Positions 8,967 through 22,600 of a stretch of DNA of 64,000 nt are shown here, one piece after another. The notes beneath the pieces are model-generated. The model did not search any database. It worked only from the letters and a program-made list of their open reading frames with translations, and was not told the DNA's origin. The position numbers and the translations under genes are program-made. Source of the stretch: Streptomyces sp. V4I2 (GTDB lineage Bacteria > Actinomycetota > Actinomycetes > Streptomycetales > Streptomycetaceae); contig NZ_JAUSZM010000003.1 in the NCBI RefSeq assembly GCF_030817655.1, positions 10,594,171-10,658,170 of the forward strand, in the 5' to 3' direction. How positions within the stretch are numbered: position 1 is the first letter of the stretch; each line of letters starts with the position of its first letter.

Positions 8967-10504
8967 GCATGTCCGTTGCAGGCGTGCTCGCCGACACGGC
9001 AGCGCAGCGCCCCGACCACTCGGCCGTGATCCACGACTCCGAGCACTTCACCTACGGGTGGCTGTGGGAACAGGCACGTCGCTACGCCGCCGTGCTGCGA
9101 GCCAACGGGGTACGGCCAGGAGACCGGGTCGCCATGCTCCTGGTCGACACCCCGCTGTTTCCCGTCGTGTACTTCGGCGTGCTGGCGGCCGGCGCCGTCG
9201 CGGTCCCGCTGAATGTCATGTCGACCGCATCGGAGATCGATCACGTACTGACCGATGCGGATGCCCGTTTTCTGGTGTGCGACGCCTCCTTGCTCGCCCA
9301 GGCGAGAGAGGCGGCGGAGCCGGTCGGCACGGTGCTCCTCACCGTCGGCCCGGGCCCTGCGGGCACTGTCGACCTGGAGAACGCGGCACGGGACGCGGCG
9401 CCGATCGACGATTCCGCGGTGCGGGAACTCGACGACGTCGCGGTCGTGTTCTACACGTCCGGTACGACGGGCGAGCCGAAAGGGGTGATGCTCACCCACC
9501 GGAACATTCTGTACAACGTCGAGAGGATGGTCACCACTCCGTACATGTTCCGGAGTGACGACGTGTTGCTCGGGTGTCTGCCGCTGTCGCACGGCTTCGG
9601 TCAGATCTGCGGCATGCTGACCGGCTTCCGCGCCGGTATATCCATCGTCATGATGCCGAGGTTCTCCGGGCGGGAGGCCCTCGCGCTCATGACGGAACAC
9701 CGATGCACGGTGTTCATGGGAGTGCCGACCATGTACGTCAAGCTGCTCGACGCGGTGGGTCAGGGAGGGCAAATTCCTCGACTCGACCGCGTATACAGCG
9801 GGGGATCGGCGCTTCCGGCCAGGACCCTCGAAGAGGTCCGAAGCACGTTCGCATGCCCTGTGTACGAGGGCTACGGGATGACCGAGACCTCCTGCAGCGT
9901 CGCATATCACTATCCGGGCGTGACTTTTCGACCCGGAACGGTCGGTGTTCCGATCACCGGCATCACTGTCGGTATAGCCCGGCCGAATGCCGACAGGATC
10001 GAACTCCTGCCGGTCGGTGAGGTGGGCGAGATCGTGGTGAGCGGTCCGACCGTCATGGCCGGATATCTCGGCCGCCCGGATATCACCGCCGAGGTTCTGG
10101 CCGACGGCTGGTTCCTCACCGGCGATCTCGGCCGGCTGGACGATGACGGCTACCTTTCGGTCGTGGGCCGTAAGAAGGACTTGATTCTTCGCGGCGGCTA
10201 CAACGTCTATCCGCGTGAGATCGAGGAGATCCTTCTCGGGCATCCAGCCGTGGCGCAGGTGGCGGTCATCGGTGTTCCGCACCCTGAGCTCGGTGAGGAG
10301 GTCTGGGCGATTGTCGTTCCGGCCCGGCCGGAGGATCTCACCGCTGGATCGGATGACGAGATCATCGAATGGGGCAAACAGCGGCTCGCCGCATACAAGT
10401 ACCCTCGGCGGGTCGAGTTCACCGACGGTCTCCCCTTGGGAACCAGCGGAAAAGTCCTCAAAAGGAAGCTCGTCTCGAAATACGAGCCGGCCATCAGCTC
10501 GTAA
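8963..10504 (+). CDS. AMP-forming acyl-CoA ligase, probable 5-aminolevulinate activator
   Basis: A 513-aa enzyme starting at ATG 8963, which overlaps the ALAS stop by 4 nt; frames extending upstream lie inside ALAS and are rejected. Motifs are canonical: YTSGTTGEPKGVMLTH (A3), YEGYGMTET (A5), FLTGDLGRLDDDGY (A7), GRKKDLILRGGYNVYP (A8) and Lys497 in GTSGKVLKRKL (A10). In characterised C5N pathways an acyl-CoA ligase converts 5-aminolevulinate to its CoA thioester, which cyclises to 2-amino-3-hydroxycyclopent-2-enone. I assign this role because the enzyme is a classic CoA ligase coupled to ALAS. It could instead activate the PKS-derived acid. The PKS starts 105 nt downstream. Confidence 0.78.
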   Translation: MSMSVAGVLADTAAQRPDHSAVIHDSEHFTYGWLWEQARRYAAVLRANGVRPGDRVAMLLVDTPLFPVVYFGVLAAGAVAVPLNVMSTASEIDHVLTDADARFLVCDASLLAQAREAAEPVGTVLLTVGPGPAGTVDLENAARDAAPIDDSAVRELDDVAVVFYTSGTTGEPKGVMLTHRNILYNVERMVTTPYMFRSDDVLLGCLPLSHGFGQICGMLTGFRAGISIVMMPRFSGREALALMTEHRCTVFMGVPTMYVKLLDAVGQGGQIPRLDRVYSGGSALPARTLEEVRSTFACPVYEGYGMTETSCSVAYHYPGVTFRPGTVGVPITGITVGIARPNADRIELLPVGEVGEIVVSGPTVMAGYLGRPDITAEVLADGWFLTGDLGRLDDDGYLSVVGRKKDLILRGGYNVYPREIEEILLGHPAVAQVAVIGVPHPELGEEVWAIVVPARPEDLTAGSDDEIIEWGKQRLAAYKYPRRVEFTDGLPLGTSGKVLKRKLVSKYEPAISS

Positions 10505-10609
10505 CTGCAAAAGGCAGAATCACATCGGGATAACACCCACGGCGCGGCTGCGGGTGCTATGCCCCCGCTCAGGCATCGTACGTAACAAATAGGTAGGGCG
10601 TACTCGACC

Positions 10610-13600
10610 ATGGTTGAATTCCAAGCTGACACGTCGGTATCGGCCGAGGCGATCGCCATCGTCGGTATGTCCTGCCGACTGCCGCACTCGGAGAACCCCG
10701 CGCATCTGTGGCGGTTGCTGCGCGACGGCCGCAGTGCGATCGGCGCGCCCCCGGCGGGCCGCCCCGAACTGCCCTCTCGGCCAGGGGGCTATCTCGAGGA
10801 CGTCAGCGGCTTCGACGCAGGCTTCTTCGGCGTCAGTCCGCGTGAGGCGTCGTCGATGGACCCGCAGCAGCGGCTGATGCTCGAACTCGCCTGGGAGGCA
10901 CTGGAGGACGCCAGGATCCTCCCGTCCGATCTCGCCGACAGCCGGACCGGTGTCTTCGTCGGCGTCATCGCCGACGACTATGCCGCCCTCACGCGTCAGC
11001 ACGGGGACGAAGGCATCACCCGCCACACCCTGACCGGTCTCAACCGCGGCGTCATCGCCAACCGGATTTCCTACACCCTGGGTCTGCACGGACCGAGTGC
11101 GGCCGTGGACACCGGCCAGTCCTCCTCCCTGGTCGCCGTGCACCTGGCAGCCGAGAGCCTGCGCCGCGGCGAGTCCACCACGGCCATCGCCGGCGGCGTC
11201 AACCTCAACCTGGTGCCGGACAGCACCACCAGCGCCGAGCGGTTCGGCGCGCTGTCACCGGACGGCCTCAGCTTCACCCTCGACGCGAGGGCGAACGGAT
11301 ATGTACGCGGTGAGGGCGGCGCGTTCGTCGTGCTCAAACCGCTGCACGCTGCCGTGGCAGACGGCGACCCGGTCTACTGCGTGCTGCACGGCAGCGCGAT
11401 GAACAACGACGGAACCACCGAGGGTCTCACCGTCCCGAGTCCGGCCGGCCAGCAGGATGTCCTGCGGCAGGCGTACACGCGCGCCAACGTGTCCGCAGAG
11501 CAGCTGCAGTACGTCGAACTGCACGGCACGGGTACCAAACTGGGTGACCCGATCGAAGCGTCGGCTCTGGGCGCGGTGCTCGGTGACGGCCGCGTGGACG
11601 GAGCCGAGCTGCGGGTCGGATCGGTGAAGACCAACGTCGGACACCTCGAGGGTGCCGCCGGCATTGTCGGCCTGCTGAAAGCGGCGCTCTGCATCCGTCA
11701 CCGCGAGCTCGTGCCGAGCCTGAACTTCGAAACCCCCAACCCAGACATTCCGTTCGACGAGTTGAAGCTCGCCGTACAGCGCGGCGTCGAGGCATGGCCG
11801 CGGCCGGACGAGCCGCTCTACGCGGGTGTCAGCTCGTTCGGTGTGGGCGGTACGAACTGCCACGTCGTGCTGTCGGACTGGAACACCGAGTCGGCCGCGG
11901 CGGAGCAGTCGCCTGGCGCCGCGTCCGGCTCGGGTGCGGTGCCGTGGGTGGTGTCGGGCAAGTCGGCTGAGGCAGTGGCCGGTCAGGCAGGGCGGCTCGT
12001 GTCGTTCCTGGAGGAGCAGCCGGGGCTGGATGCCGCGGCGGTGGGGCGCTCGCTGGCCGTGTCGCGTGCTCGTTTCGATCACCGTGCGGTGGTTGTGGGG
12101 GAGACGCGCGAGGAGCTGCTGGCGAGTCTGCGGGCGTTGGCCGCGGGTGTGCCTGCGGCCGGTGTGGTGACCGGTCGTGCGGTGCCGAATGGTCCGGGTA
12201 AGACGGTGTTCGTGTTCCCGGGTCAGGGTTCGCAGTGGCAGGGCATGGCGCTGGAACTCTTCGATTCCTCGCCGGTGTTCGCCGCGCGGTTGGTGGAGTG
12301 TGAGCGGGCGTTGGAGCCGTTCACGCAGTGGTCGTTGCTGGATGTGTTGCGGGGTGTGGAGGGTGCGCCCGGGTTCGACCGGGTGGATGTGGTGCAGCCG
12401 GCGTTGTGGGCGGTGATGGTGTCGCTGGCGGCGTTGTGGCGTTCGGTGGGTGTGGAGCCGGATGCGGTGGTCGGTCACTCGCAGGGTGAGATCGCGGCGG
12501 CTGTGGTGTCGGGGGCGCTGTCGCTGGAGGATGCGGCGAAGGTCGTGGCGTTGCGCAGCCGGGCGATCGTGAAGCTGGCGGGTACGGGCGGGATGGTGTC
12601 GGTGGCCCTGCCGGCCGACGAGGTCCGCGAACTCATCACCCGTTGGGACGGCGCCATCGACATCGCCGCACACAACGGCCCCGCGAGCACAGTCGTCTCC
12701 GGCGACCCGGAGGCCCTGGCCGACCTCGTCGCTCAAAGCGAGGCCAAGGGATACCGTGCCCGCACCATTGCGGTCGACTACGCCTCTCACTCCGCCCACG
12801 TCGACTTGCTCGAGGACGAGCTGCGGGAGCTGTTGGCCGACGTCACGCCGCACACCGGTGACATCACGTTCTTCTCCACCGTCACCGGGCAGCCGCTGAA
12901 CGGTGAGGAGCTCGACGGCGGGTACTGGTTCCGCAACCTCCGCCAGACCGTCCGGTTGCAAGAGGCCACCCGTGCGCTGCTCGGCGACGGGCATCACGTC
13001 TTCATCGAGGTCAGTGCCCACCCGGTGCTCACCTCGGCCCTCAGCGACACGGCCGAGGAGGCCGGCGTCGGCGGCACCGTTGTCGTCGGATCGCTGCGGC
13101 GCGACGACGGCGGACAGGATCGTTTCCTGACCTCGGTCGCAGAGGCGCACGCAGGCGGTGTCGAGGTGGACTGGGAGCGCCTTCTGCCGGGTTCGGGTCT
13201 GGTGGACCTGCCCACGTACGCCTTCCAGCGTGAGCGCTTCTGGCTGGAAGGTGCGGCGACCGGGCCGGTCCAGGTCCGGACCATCGCGGCACAGCGGAGC
13301 GGTCCGAAGCGGTCCGCGCCGCGCGGCGATGAACTGGAGCTGGTGCGTGCGCACGCGGCAGCAGTGCTCGGTTACGGATCAGCGCGCGACGTGGACATCG
13401 ACACGACCTTCAAGGACCTGGGCTTCGACTCCGTCTCCTCCGTCGAACTCCGGAACGCGCTGAGCAAGGCCACCGGGCTGTCGCTGCCCTCCGGCCTCCT
13501 CTTCAACCACCCGACCCCGGCCGTACTCGCCGAACACCTCAGTGGTCAGCTCCTCGGACTGGACCAGGGCCAGGATGACGACGAGTACGAGGCCATAGCC

Positions 13601-16600
13601 CTTGACGAGCCGATCGCGATCGTGGGCATGGCATGCCGGATGCCGGGCGGGGTCGCCTCTCCTGAGGACCTGTGGCGTCTGGTCTGCAGCGAGGTCGACG
13701 CGGTCGGCGCATTCCCGACCAACCGGGGCTGGGACCTCGATTCGCTCTTCACCCCCGATCCGGACAGCCCCGGCAAGACCTACGCCACCCAAGGCGGTTT
13801 CCTGCACGACGCGGACCGGTTCGATGCCGAGTTCTTCGGCATCAGCCCCCGCGAGGCGGCGGCGATGGAGCCCCAGCAGCGGCTGCTGCTGGAGACGGCC
13901 TGGGAGGCCTTCGAGCAGGCGGGCATCGACCCTGCCGCGCTGCGCGGGACCCGCACCGGCGTGTACGTGGGCGCGACAGCACAGGAGTACGGGCCGCGGC
14001 TGCACGAGCCGTCCGGCGGATACGACGGCTACCTGCTGACGGGCAACACCGCCAGTGTGGCCTCGGGCCGGCTGGCCTACACCTTCGGGCTGGAAGGGCC
14101 GGCGGTGACGGTCGACACCGCCTGCTCGTCCTCGCTCGTCGCGCTGCACCTCGCCGCGCAGTCGCTGCGCCAGGGCGAGTCCTCGGTGGCCATCGCCGGC
14201 GGTGTGTCCGTCATGGCCACACCCGGCATGTTCGTGGAGTTCTCCCGGCAGCGCGGGCTGGCGCCGGACGGGCGGTGCAAGGCGTTCTCCTCGTCGGCGG
14301 ACGGTACGGGCTGGGCCGAGGGCGTGGGTCTACTGGTGCTGGAGCGGCTGTCGGACGCGGAGCGCAACGGGCACCAGGTGCTGGCGGTGATCCGTGGTTC
14401 CGCCGTGAACCAGGACGGTGCGAGCAACGGTCTTTCGGCCCCGAACGGGCCTTCGCAGGAGCGGGTCATCCGCGCCGCGCTGGCCAACGCCCGCCTGTCG
14501 GCGTCCGAGGTGGACGCGGTGGAAGCGCACGGCACGGGCACCAAGCTCGGCGACCCGATCGAGGCGCAGGCGCTGCTGGCCACCTACGGCCAGGACCGCG
14601 AAGAGCCGCTTCGGCTCGGCTCGCTGAAGTCGAACATCGGTCACACGCAGGCCGCGGCGGGTGTCGCGGGCGTCATCAAGATGGTCATGGCCACGCGTCA
14701 CGGGGTGCTCCCGGCGACGCTGCACGTGGACGAGCCGACCTCGCACGTCGATTGGTCGGCCGGCGCGGTCAAGCTGCTGACGCAGACCCAGCAGTGGCCG
14801 GAGCTCGACCGTCCCCGCCGGGCTGGCATCTCGTCCTTCGGTATCAGCGGTACCAACGCACACCTCATCGTCGAACAGGTCACCGAGAGCGAAGCTCCGG
14901 TGGAGGAGCCGTCGGTGCCGGGACCGGTGCCGTGGGTGGTGTCGGGAACGTCGGCGGCTGCTCTGTCGGAGCAGGCGGATCGGCTGGTGTCGTTCCTGGA
15001 GGAGCGGCCGGAGCTGGACGTGGTGGCTGTGGGCCGTTCGCTGGCCGTGTCGCGAGCTCGTTTCGATCACCGTGCGGTGGTCGTGGGGGAGACCCGTGAG
15101 GAACTCCTGGACGCTCTGCGGGCGCTGACCCCGGGCGAGGCCGTCTCGCCGGGTTCGCTGGCGTTCCTGTTCTCCGGGCAGGGTAGTCAACGTGTGGGCA
15201 TGGGCCGTGAGTTGTACGCGGCGGAGCCGGTGTTCGCGGCCGCGTTCGACGAGGTTGTCGCGGCGTTGGACGTCCACTTGGACCGTTCGCTCGCCGATGT
15301 GATCGAGGGTGAGCCGGAACTGCTGCAGCGGACGGCCTTCACTCAGCCGGCGTTGTTCGCAATCGAGGTGGCCCTGTTCCGTCTGCTGTCTCATCACGGG
15401 GTGACCCCGGATTACCTGGTGGGTCATTCGGTGGGTGAGCTGGCGGCGGCCCATGTGGCGGGTGTGCTGTCGCTTGAGGACGCGGCGCGTCTGGTGTGTG
15501 CGCGGGCGCGTTTGATGGACGGTGTTGCCGAGGGTGGGGCGATGGTTGCCCTGAACACGGGCGAAGCGCGCGTCGCCGGGTGGCTCGAGGATCGCTCCGG
15601 TGTGGATGTGGCCGGGCTCAACAGCCCCACCAGCACCGTGATTTCCGGTGACGAGACGGCAATCCTCGAAGTCCTGGAGCTGGCTCGCGGGGAGGGTGTG
15701 AAGGCGACGCGGCTGAAGGTGAGCCATGCTTTCCACTCCGCGCACCTGGACGGAATGCTGGCGGAGCTCACCGAGGTCGCCCGGAGTCTGACCCATGCGG
15801 CTCCCCGGATCCCGATCGTCTCGAACGTCACCGGTGACGTGGTTGAGGAATTCACTGCCGAGTACTGGGCTGCTCAGGCCCGTTCGGCCGTCCGTTTCGC
15901 CGACGGCATCGCCACGCTGGCCGGGCTTGGTGTGACGGCGTTCGTGGAGCTGGGTCCCGACGGGACTCTCGCGGGTCTGACGGGCGAGTGCCTGGCCGAC
16001 ACCGAGGGCATCGTCGTGGTTCCGGTGCTGCGCAAGGACCGTGCCGAGAAGCCTTCCCTCCTCGCCGCCCTGGGCGCTGTGCACGCACATGGAGTGGGCG
16101 TGGACTGGGAGACGTTCCTGCCGGGTTCCGGTGTGGTGGAGCTGCCGACGTATGCGTTCCAGCGTGAGCGTTTCTGGTTGGACGCGCCGCGTTCCGGTGA
16201 TGCGGCGGGCCTGGGTCTGACGGCCGTTGATCATCCGTTGCTGGCTGCGATGATCACGGAGCCCGACGGTGACGCGGTGCAATTCTCCGCTTCGGTGTCG
16301 TTGTCTTCGCATCCATGGCTGGCTGATCACGCGATCGGTGGGACGGTCCTGGTTCCGGGGACGGTGTTCCTGGAACTGGCGGGCACCACGGCCGAGCAGC
16401 TGGGTTACGCCACCGTCGAGGAACTCACCCTCCAGACACCCCTGATCCTGTCGGAGAAGACGGGCGCTCAGCTGCGGCTGACCGTCGACCGGGCCGACGC
16501 GCGCGGCGATCGTCAGTTCACCGTGTACTCGCGGACCGGCGAAGAGCAGTGGACCGCCCACGCGGCCGGCCTGCTCACGTCCTCCGTCCCCTCGCCGGGC

Positions 16601-19600
16601 GTTTCCCTGGACCAGTGGCCCCCGGCCGATGGCACCCCCATCGCGCTGGACGGCGTCTACGACCGCCTCGACGACTTGGGCTACGGCTACGGGCCGGCCT
16701 TCCACGGCCTGCGCGCCGCCTGGCGCGCCGGCGACGACCTCTTCGCCGAGGTCGCCCTGCCCGACCAGCTCCACACCGACGCCGCGCGCTTCGGCGTGCA
16801 CCCCGCCGCGCTCGACGCGGTTCTGCACCCGCTCGTACTCGTGCTGGAGGGCGCGGCCTCGGCGCAGGACGACAGCATGATCCGTCTGCCGTTCTCGTTC
16901 TCGGGCTTCGTACTGCACGCGGTCGGTGCCACGGTGCTGCGTGTGCGCTGGACCCGTACCGGCCAGGACACGGCCCGTCTGGCTCTCGCCGACGGCGCCG
17001 GCGCTCCGGTGGCGGCGATCGAGTCGGTCGCCCTGCGGCCGATCGCCCGCGATCAGCTCGCCGTTGCCGGCCCGGGCGTGGAGTCCCTGTACCGGGTGGC
17101 CTGGGAGGCCCTCCCGGCGGCCGAGCCGGTCGCCGACCAGCGGTGGGTCCGGCTGGGCGAGGCGCCCTACGCCGACCTCGCCGCGCTCGGCGCCGCGGTT
17201 GACGCCGGATCCGCCGTTCCGGAGTTCGTGGTGATCGGCGGGCAGGAGCTCGCCGCCGGTACCACCGGTGATGTACTCGACCAGACCCACGCCACGGCGG
17301 CGCGCGGGCTGGAGGCGGTGCGGGAATGGCTGGCCGCCCCGCAGTTCGGGGAGAGCCGCCTCGTCCTCGTGGTGCCGGACGGCGCGCTGCACACGGCCCC
17401 GCTCGTGGGCCTGATCCGTACTGCGCAGACCGAGGAGCCCGACCGCCTGGTCCTCGCCCACGTGGACGAGGACGGTCCGGAGCTGCTGCCTGCCGTGTTG
17501 GCTTCGGGTGAGCCTGAGGTGGCGGTGCGGGGCGGCGAGTTGTTCGTGCCGCGTCTGACGCGTGCCGCGGGTGTCGTGGCGGGTGCGGTGGAGGGCCTGG
17601 ATCCGGAGGGTACGGTCCTGGTGACCGGTGCTCTGGGAACGTTGGGCCGTCTGGTGGCGCGCCGGTTGGTGACGCACCACGGTGCCCGGCACCTGCTGCT
17701 GGTGTCGCGTCGCGGTGGCGAGACCCCGGGTGCCGCCGAGTTCGTGGCGGAGCTGGCGGGGTTGGGCGCCCGGGCTCGGGTGGCGGCCTGTGACGTGTCG
17801 GACTTCGACGCGGTGGCGGGTCTGCTGGACGAGGTCGCGGTCGAGCGTCCGCTGACCGCCGTGGTGCATACGGCGGGTGTCCTGGATGACACGACGGTCG
17901 CCTCGCTGACGGCCGGCCAGCTGGAGCGGGTGATGCGTCCCAAGGTGGACGCGGCCTGGAACCTCCACCGCCTCACCGAGTCCCTCGGCCTCGCCTCGTT
18001 CGTCATGTTCTCGTCCATCGCGGGTCTCATGGGCAACGCCGGCCAGGGCAACTACGCGGCGGCCAACACCTTCCTCGACGCCCTCGCCCAGCACCGCCGC
18101 ACCCAGAACCTGCCTGCCATCTCCCTCGCGTGGAGCCTGTGGGACAGCGCCGACGGCATGGCCGCAACCCTCGCCGACGCCGACGTCGCGCGGTGGAAGC
18201 GGAGTGGAATCGTCCCGCTGACGCCGGAACTGGGTCTCGATCTGTTCGACGCGGCGCTCGCCTCGGCGGAGCCGCTGCTGGTCCCCGCCGAACTCGATCT
18301 GGCCGCCCTGCGCGCCCGGGCCGCGGAGAACGCACTCCCCGAGCTGTTCACCGGCCTGGTCCGCGGCCGGCGCCGACAGGCGGCCGGCGCCGACTCGTCA
18401 TGGGTCCAGCGGCTGATCGCACTGGCAGCGGAGGAGCGGGCGCAGGCCGTCCTGCGGACCGTACGGGAGACCGTGGGGCTGGTTCTCGGGCACGGGGCCA
18501 ACGCCGACATCGACCCGGCCAAGGCCTTCATGGACATCGGCTTCGACTCCCTCACGGGTGTCGAACTGCGCAACCGGCTCATCTCGGTGACCGGGCTGCG
18601 CCTGCCCACCACCCTCGTGTTCGACCACCCCTCGCCCCAGGCGGTGGCGGACTTCCTGCTGGACCGGCTTGAAGCGACCGGAACGGCGGTCGTGTCGTCG
18701 GTGACCGCCCACGCTGCGGGACTGGACGAGCCGATCGCCGTGGTCGGCATGGGGTGCCGCTACCCGGGCGGAGTCGCCTCGCCGGAGGACCTGTGGCGGC
18801 TCGTGGCGCAGGGCCGGGACGCGATCGACGAGTTCCCGTCCGACCGCGGCTGGGACGTCGAAGGCCTCTTCGACCCGGACCCCGAGAAAATCGGCAAGTC
18901 GTACACGCGCAAGGGCGGATTCCTCTACGAGGCCGCCGAGTTCGATGCCGAGTTCTTCGGACTGAGCCCACGTGAGGCGATCGCGACCGACCCGCAGCAG
19001 CGTGTGCTGCTGGAGGTCGCCTGGGAGGCGCTGGAGCGCGCGGGAGTCGACCCCGCCTCGCTGCGCGGTTCCTCGACCGGTGTCTACGCGGGTGTGATGT
19101 ACAACGACTACGGGTCGCGGCTGGGGAGTGCTCCGGAGGGCTTCGAGGGGCATCTGCTGACGGGCACGATCGGGAGCGTCCTGTCGGGCCGGGTGGCCTA
19201 CACGTTCGGCTTCGAGGGGCCGGCGGTGACGCTGGACACGGCGTGTTCCTCGTCGCTGGTGGCGGTGCACCTGGCCGCTCAGGCGCTGCGCCAGGGCGAG
19301 TGCTCGATGGCACTGGCCGGCGGTGTCACTGTGATGTCCACTCCGACGACCTTTGTCGAGTTCTCGCGTCAGCGTGGTCTGTCGCCGGACGGGACGTGCA
19401 AGTCGTTCGCGGCTTCGGCGGACGGTACGGGTTGGGCCGAGGGCGCGGGCATGCTGGTGCTGGAGCGTCTGTCGGACGCTCAGCGGCTCGGCCACAACAT
19501 CCTTGGCGTGATCCGTGGTTCCGCGGTCAACCAGGACGGTGCGAGCAACGGCCTCACCGCCCCCAACGGGCCCTCGCAGGAACGCGTCATCCGCCAGGCC

Positions 19601-22600
19601 CTCGCCAACGCCCGTCTGGCTCCGCACGAGGTGGACGCCGTCGAGGCGCACGGCACCGGTACCCGGCTCGGTGACCCGATCGAGGCCAACGCGCTGCTGG
19701 CCACCTACGGCCAGGACCGCGCAGAGCCGCTGCGTCTGGGATCGATCAAGTCGAACATCGGTCACACGCAGGCTGCCGCGGGTGTCGCGGGCATCATCAA
19801 GATGCTGATGGCGATGCGTAACGGTGAGCTTCCGGCGACGCTGCACGTGGACGAGCCGACACCGCACGTCGACTGGTCGACGGGTGCGGTGGAGCTGGTC
19901 ACCGAGCGTCGGGCATGGCCGGAGGTGGCGCGACCGCGTCGTGCGGCCGTGTCCTCGTTCGGCATCAGTGGCACGAACGCCCATGTGGTCCTGGAGCAGG
20001 GCCCGGAGCCGGTCGTGGCCGTCGAGCCGGTGGTGGCGGGGCTTCCGCTGGTGGTCTCGGCGAAGAGCGAGGCGGCCCTGGCGGCGCGTGCCGGCCAGGT
20101 GCGTGAGGTGCTGGCCTCGGAGACCGTCGACCCGGCGCGGGTGGCTTCGGCTCTCGCGACCCGGGTCCCGCACCTGCCCGTCCGGGCGGCGGTTTCGGGC
20201 GCCGGCCGGGATGAGCTGTTGGCGGGTCTTGAGGCGCTGGCCTCGGGCGGGTCCGCGGCGAACCTGGTGCAGGGCGCGGTCACGGGTCCGGGCAAGACGG
20301 TGTTCGTGTTCCCGGGTCAGGGTTCGCAGTGGCAGGGCATGGCGCTGGAACTCTTCGACTCCTCACCGGTGTTCGCCGCCCGGCTGGCAGAGTGCGAGCG
20401 GGCGTTGGCGCCGTTCACGGACTGGTCGCTGCTGGACGTCCTGCGCGGTGAGGAGGGTGCGCCCGGCTTCGACCGGGTGGAGGTGGTGCAGCCCGCGCTG
20501 TGGGCGGTGATGGTGTCCCTGGCCGCGTTGTGGCGTTCGGTGGGCATCGAACCGGATGCGGTGATCGGCCACTCGCAGGGTGAGATAGCGGCGGCCGCGG
20601 TGTCCGGGGCGCTGTCGCTGGACGACGCGGCGAAGGTCGTGGCGTTGCGCAGCCGGGCGATCGTGAAGCTGGCGGGTACGGGCGGGATGGTGTCGGTGGC
20701 CCTGCCGGCCGACGAGGTCCGCGAACTCATCACCCGTTGGGACGGCGCCATCGACATCGCCGCACACAACGGACCGCGTTCCGTGGTGGTCGCCGGAGAG
20801 GTGACGGCTCTTGAGGAGCTGGTCGCCCACTGCAAGGACAACAACATGCGCGCCAAGCGCATCCCGGTCGACTACGCCTCCCACTCCGCACACGTCGAAA
20901 GCCTGCGGGACGAGCTCCTCGACGCCCTGTCCTCGCTCACCCCGCGCGCCGTCACGGTGCCCTTCCACTCCACCGTCACCGGGCAGCCGCTGGACGGCAC
21001 GGAGCTCGACGGCTCGTACTGGTTCCGCAACCTGCGCCAGACCGTCCAGCTGGAGGAGGCCACCCGCACCCTGCTCGACCAGGGCCACCGCGTCTTCATC
21101 GAGGCCAGCGCCCACCCGGTGCTGACCGTCGCGCTCCAGGAGACGATCGACGACACGTCGTACGACAGCGCCGTCACCGTGCCCTCGCTCCACCGTGACG
21201 AGGGTGGACTCGACGACTTCCTCGCCTCCGCGGCGCAGGCCCACGTCTGGGGCGCCCCGCTCGACTGGGCTGCCGTGGTCGGCGGACCCGGCGCGGTCGT
21301 CGACCTGCCGACCTACCCCTTCCAGCGCCGGCGCCACTGGCTGGAGGGCCCGGCGCCGGTCGGGGACGCGGGCGGGCTCGGCATGGCCGCCGAGCGGCAC
21401 CCGCTCATCGGCGCCGCGCTCTGGACGGCCGACGAGGACAAGCTGGTCCTGAGCGGCAGGATCGCCGTGAACACCCAGCCCTGGCTGGCGGACCACGCCG
21501 TCGCCGGCACGGTGCTGCTCCCAGGCACTGCCTTCGTGGACCTCGCCGTCCGGGCGGGTGACCACACGGGCCTGGACCAGCTCGACGAGCTGACCCTCCA
21601 GGCACCGCTGGTGCTGGCCGGCCGCGGCGGAGTACAGCTCCAGGTCGTGGTCGACGCCCCGGACGAGGAGGGCCGGCGCGCGCTGTCGGTCCACTCCCGG
21701 CCGGAGCCCGAGTCCGACGACGCCGCGATCCACCCGTGGACCCTGCACGCCACCGGCGTACTGGGTCACGCGGAAGGACGCGCGGGCGTACCGGCCGACA
21801 CCGCCTGGCCCCCGGCCGGCGCCGAGCCGGTCGACCTGACCGTGGCGTACGACACGCTCGCCGAGCGGGGCTTCCAGTACGGACCCACCTTCCAGGGCCT
21901 GCGGGCGCTGTGGCGCGCCGGCCAGGAGATGTTCGCGGAGGTCGCGCTCCCGAAGGACGTCCTCCCGGGCGAGTTCGGGATCCACCCGGCCCTCCTCGAC
22001 GCCGCCCTGCACCCGCTGGCGCTCGCGGAGGACGGCCGCCTGGTGCTGCCGTTCGCCTGGACCGGCGTTCGGCTGCACGCGGTGAACGCCAGCGTGCTGC
22101 GCGTACGGATCACCCCGGAAGGCTCGGGTGCCGCCCTGTCCCTCGCCGACGCGAGCGGTGCGCCGATCGCGTCGGTGCAGACGCTCAGCCTGCGCGCCAT
22201 GGACCCCGCACAGCTGGCCGGCTCGGGCACCCCCCGCCAGCCGCTGCTCCAGGTGGAGTGGACGGCCGCCCCGCAGGCCGCCCCGGCCGCCGAATGGGCG
22301 GTCCTCGACGAGTCCAGTCACGGTCTGCCCGCCCCTCTGGGCAGCTACTCGGACCTCGCCGGCATGGTCGCAACCCCGCCGCTCGTCGTGGTCCCCTTCT
22401 CCGGTGAGGACGGCCCCGGCGCCGTGGCACACCGGGCCCTGCGGCTGGCTCAGGAGTGGCTCGCCGAGGAGCGGTTCGCCGACTCGCGCCTGGTGTTCGT
22501 GACCCGTGACGCGACCACCGCCCGCACGGAGGCCGGCCTCAGCTCGGCTCCCGTGTGGGGGCTGGTGCGTACCGCCATGGCCGAGAACCCCGACCGGTTC

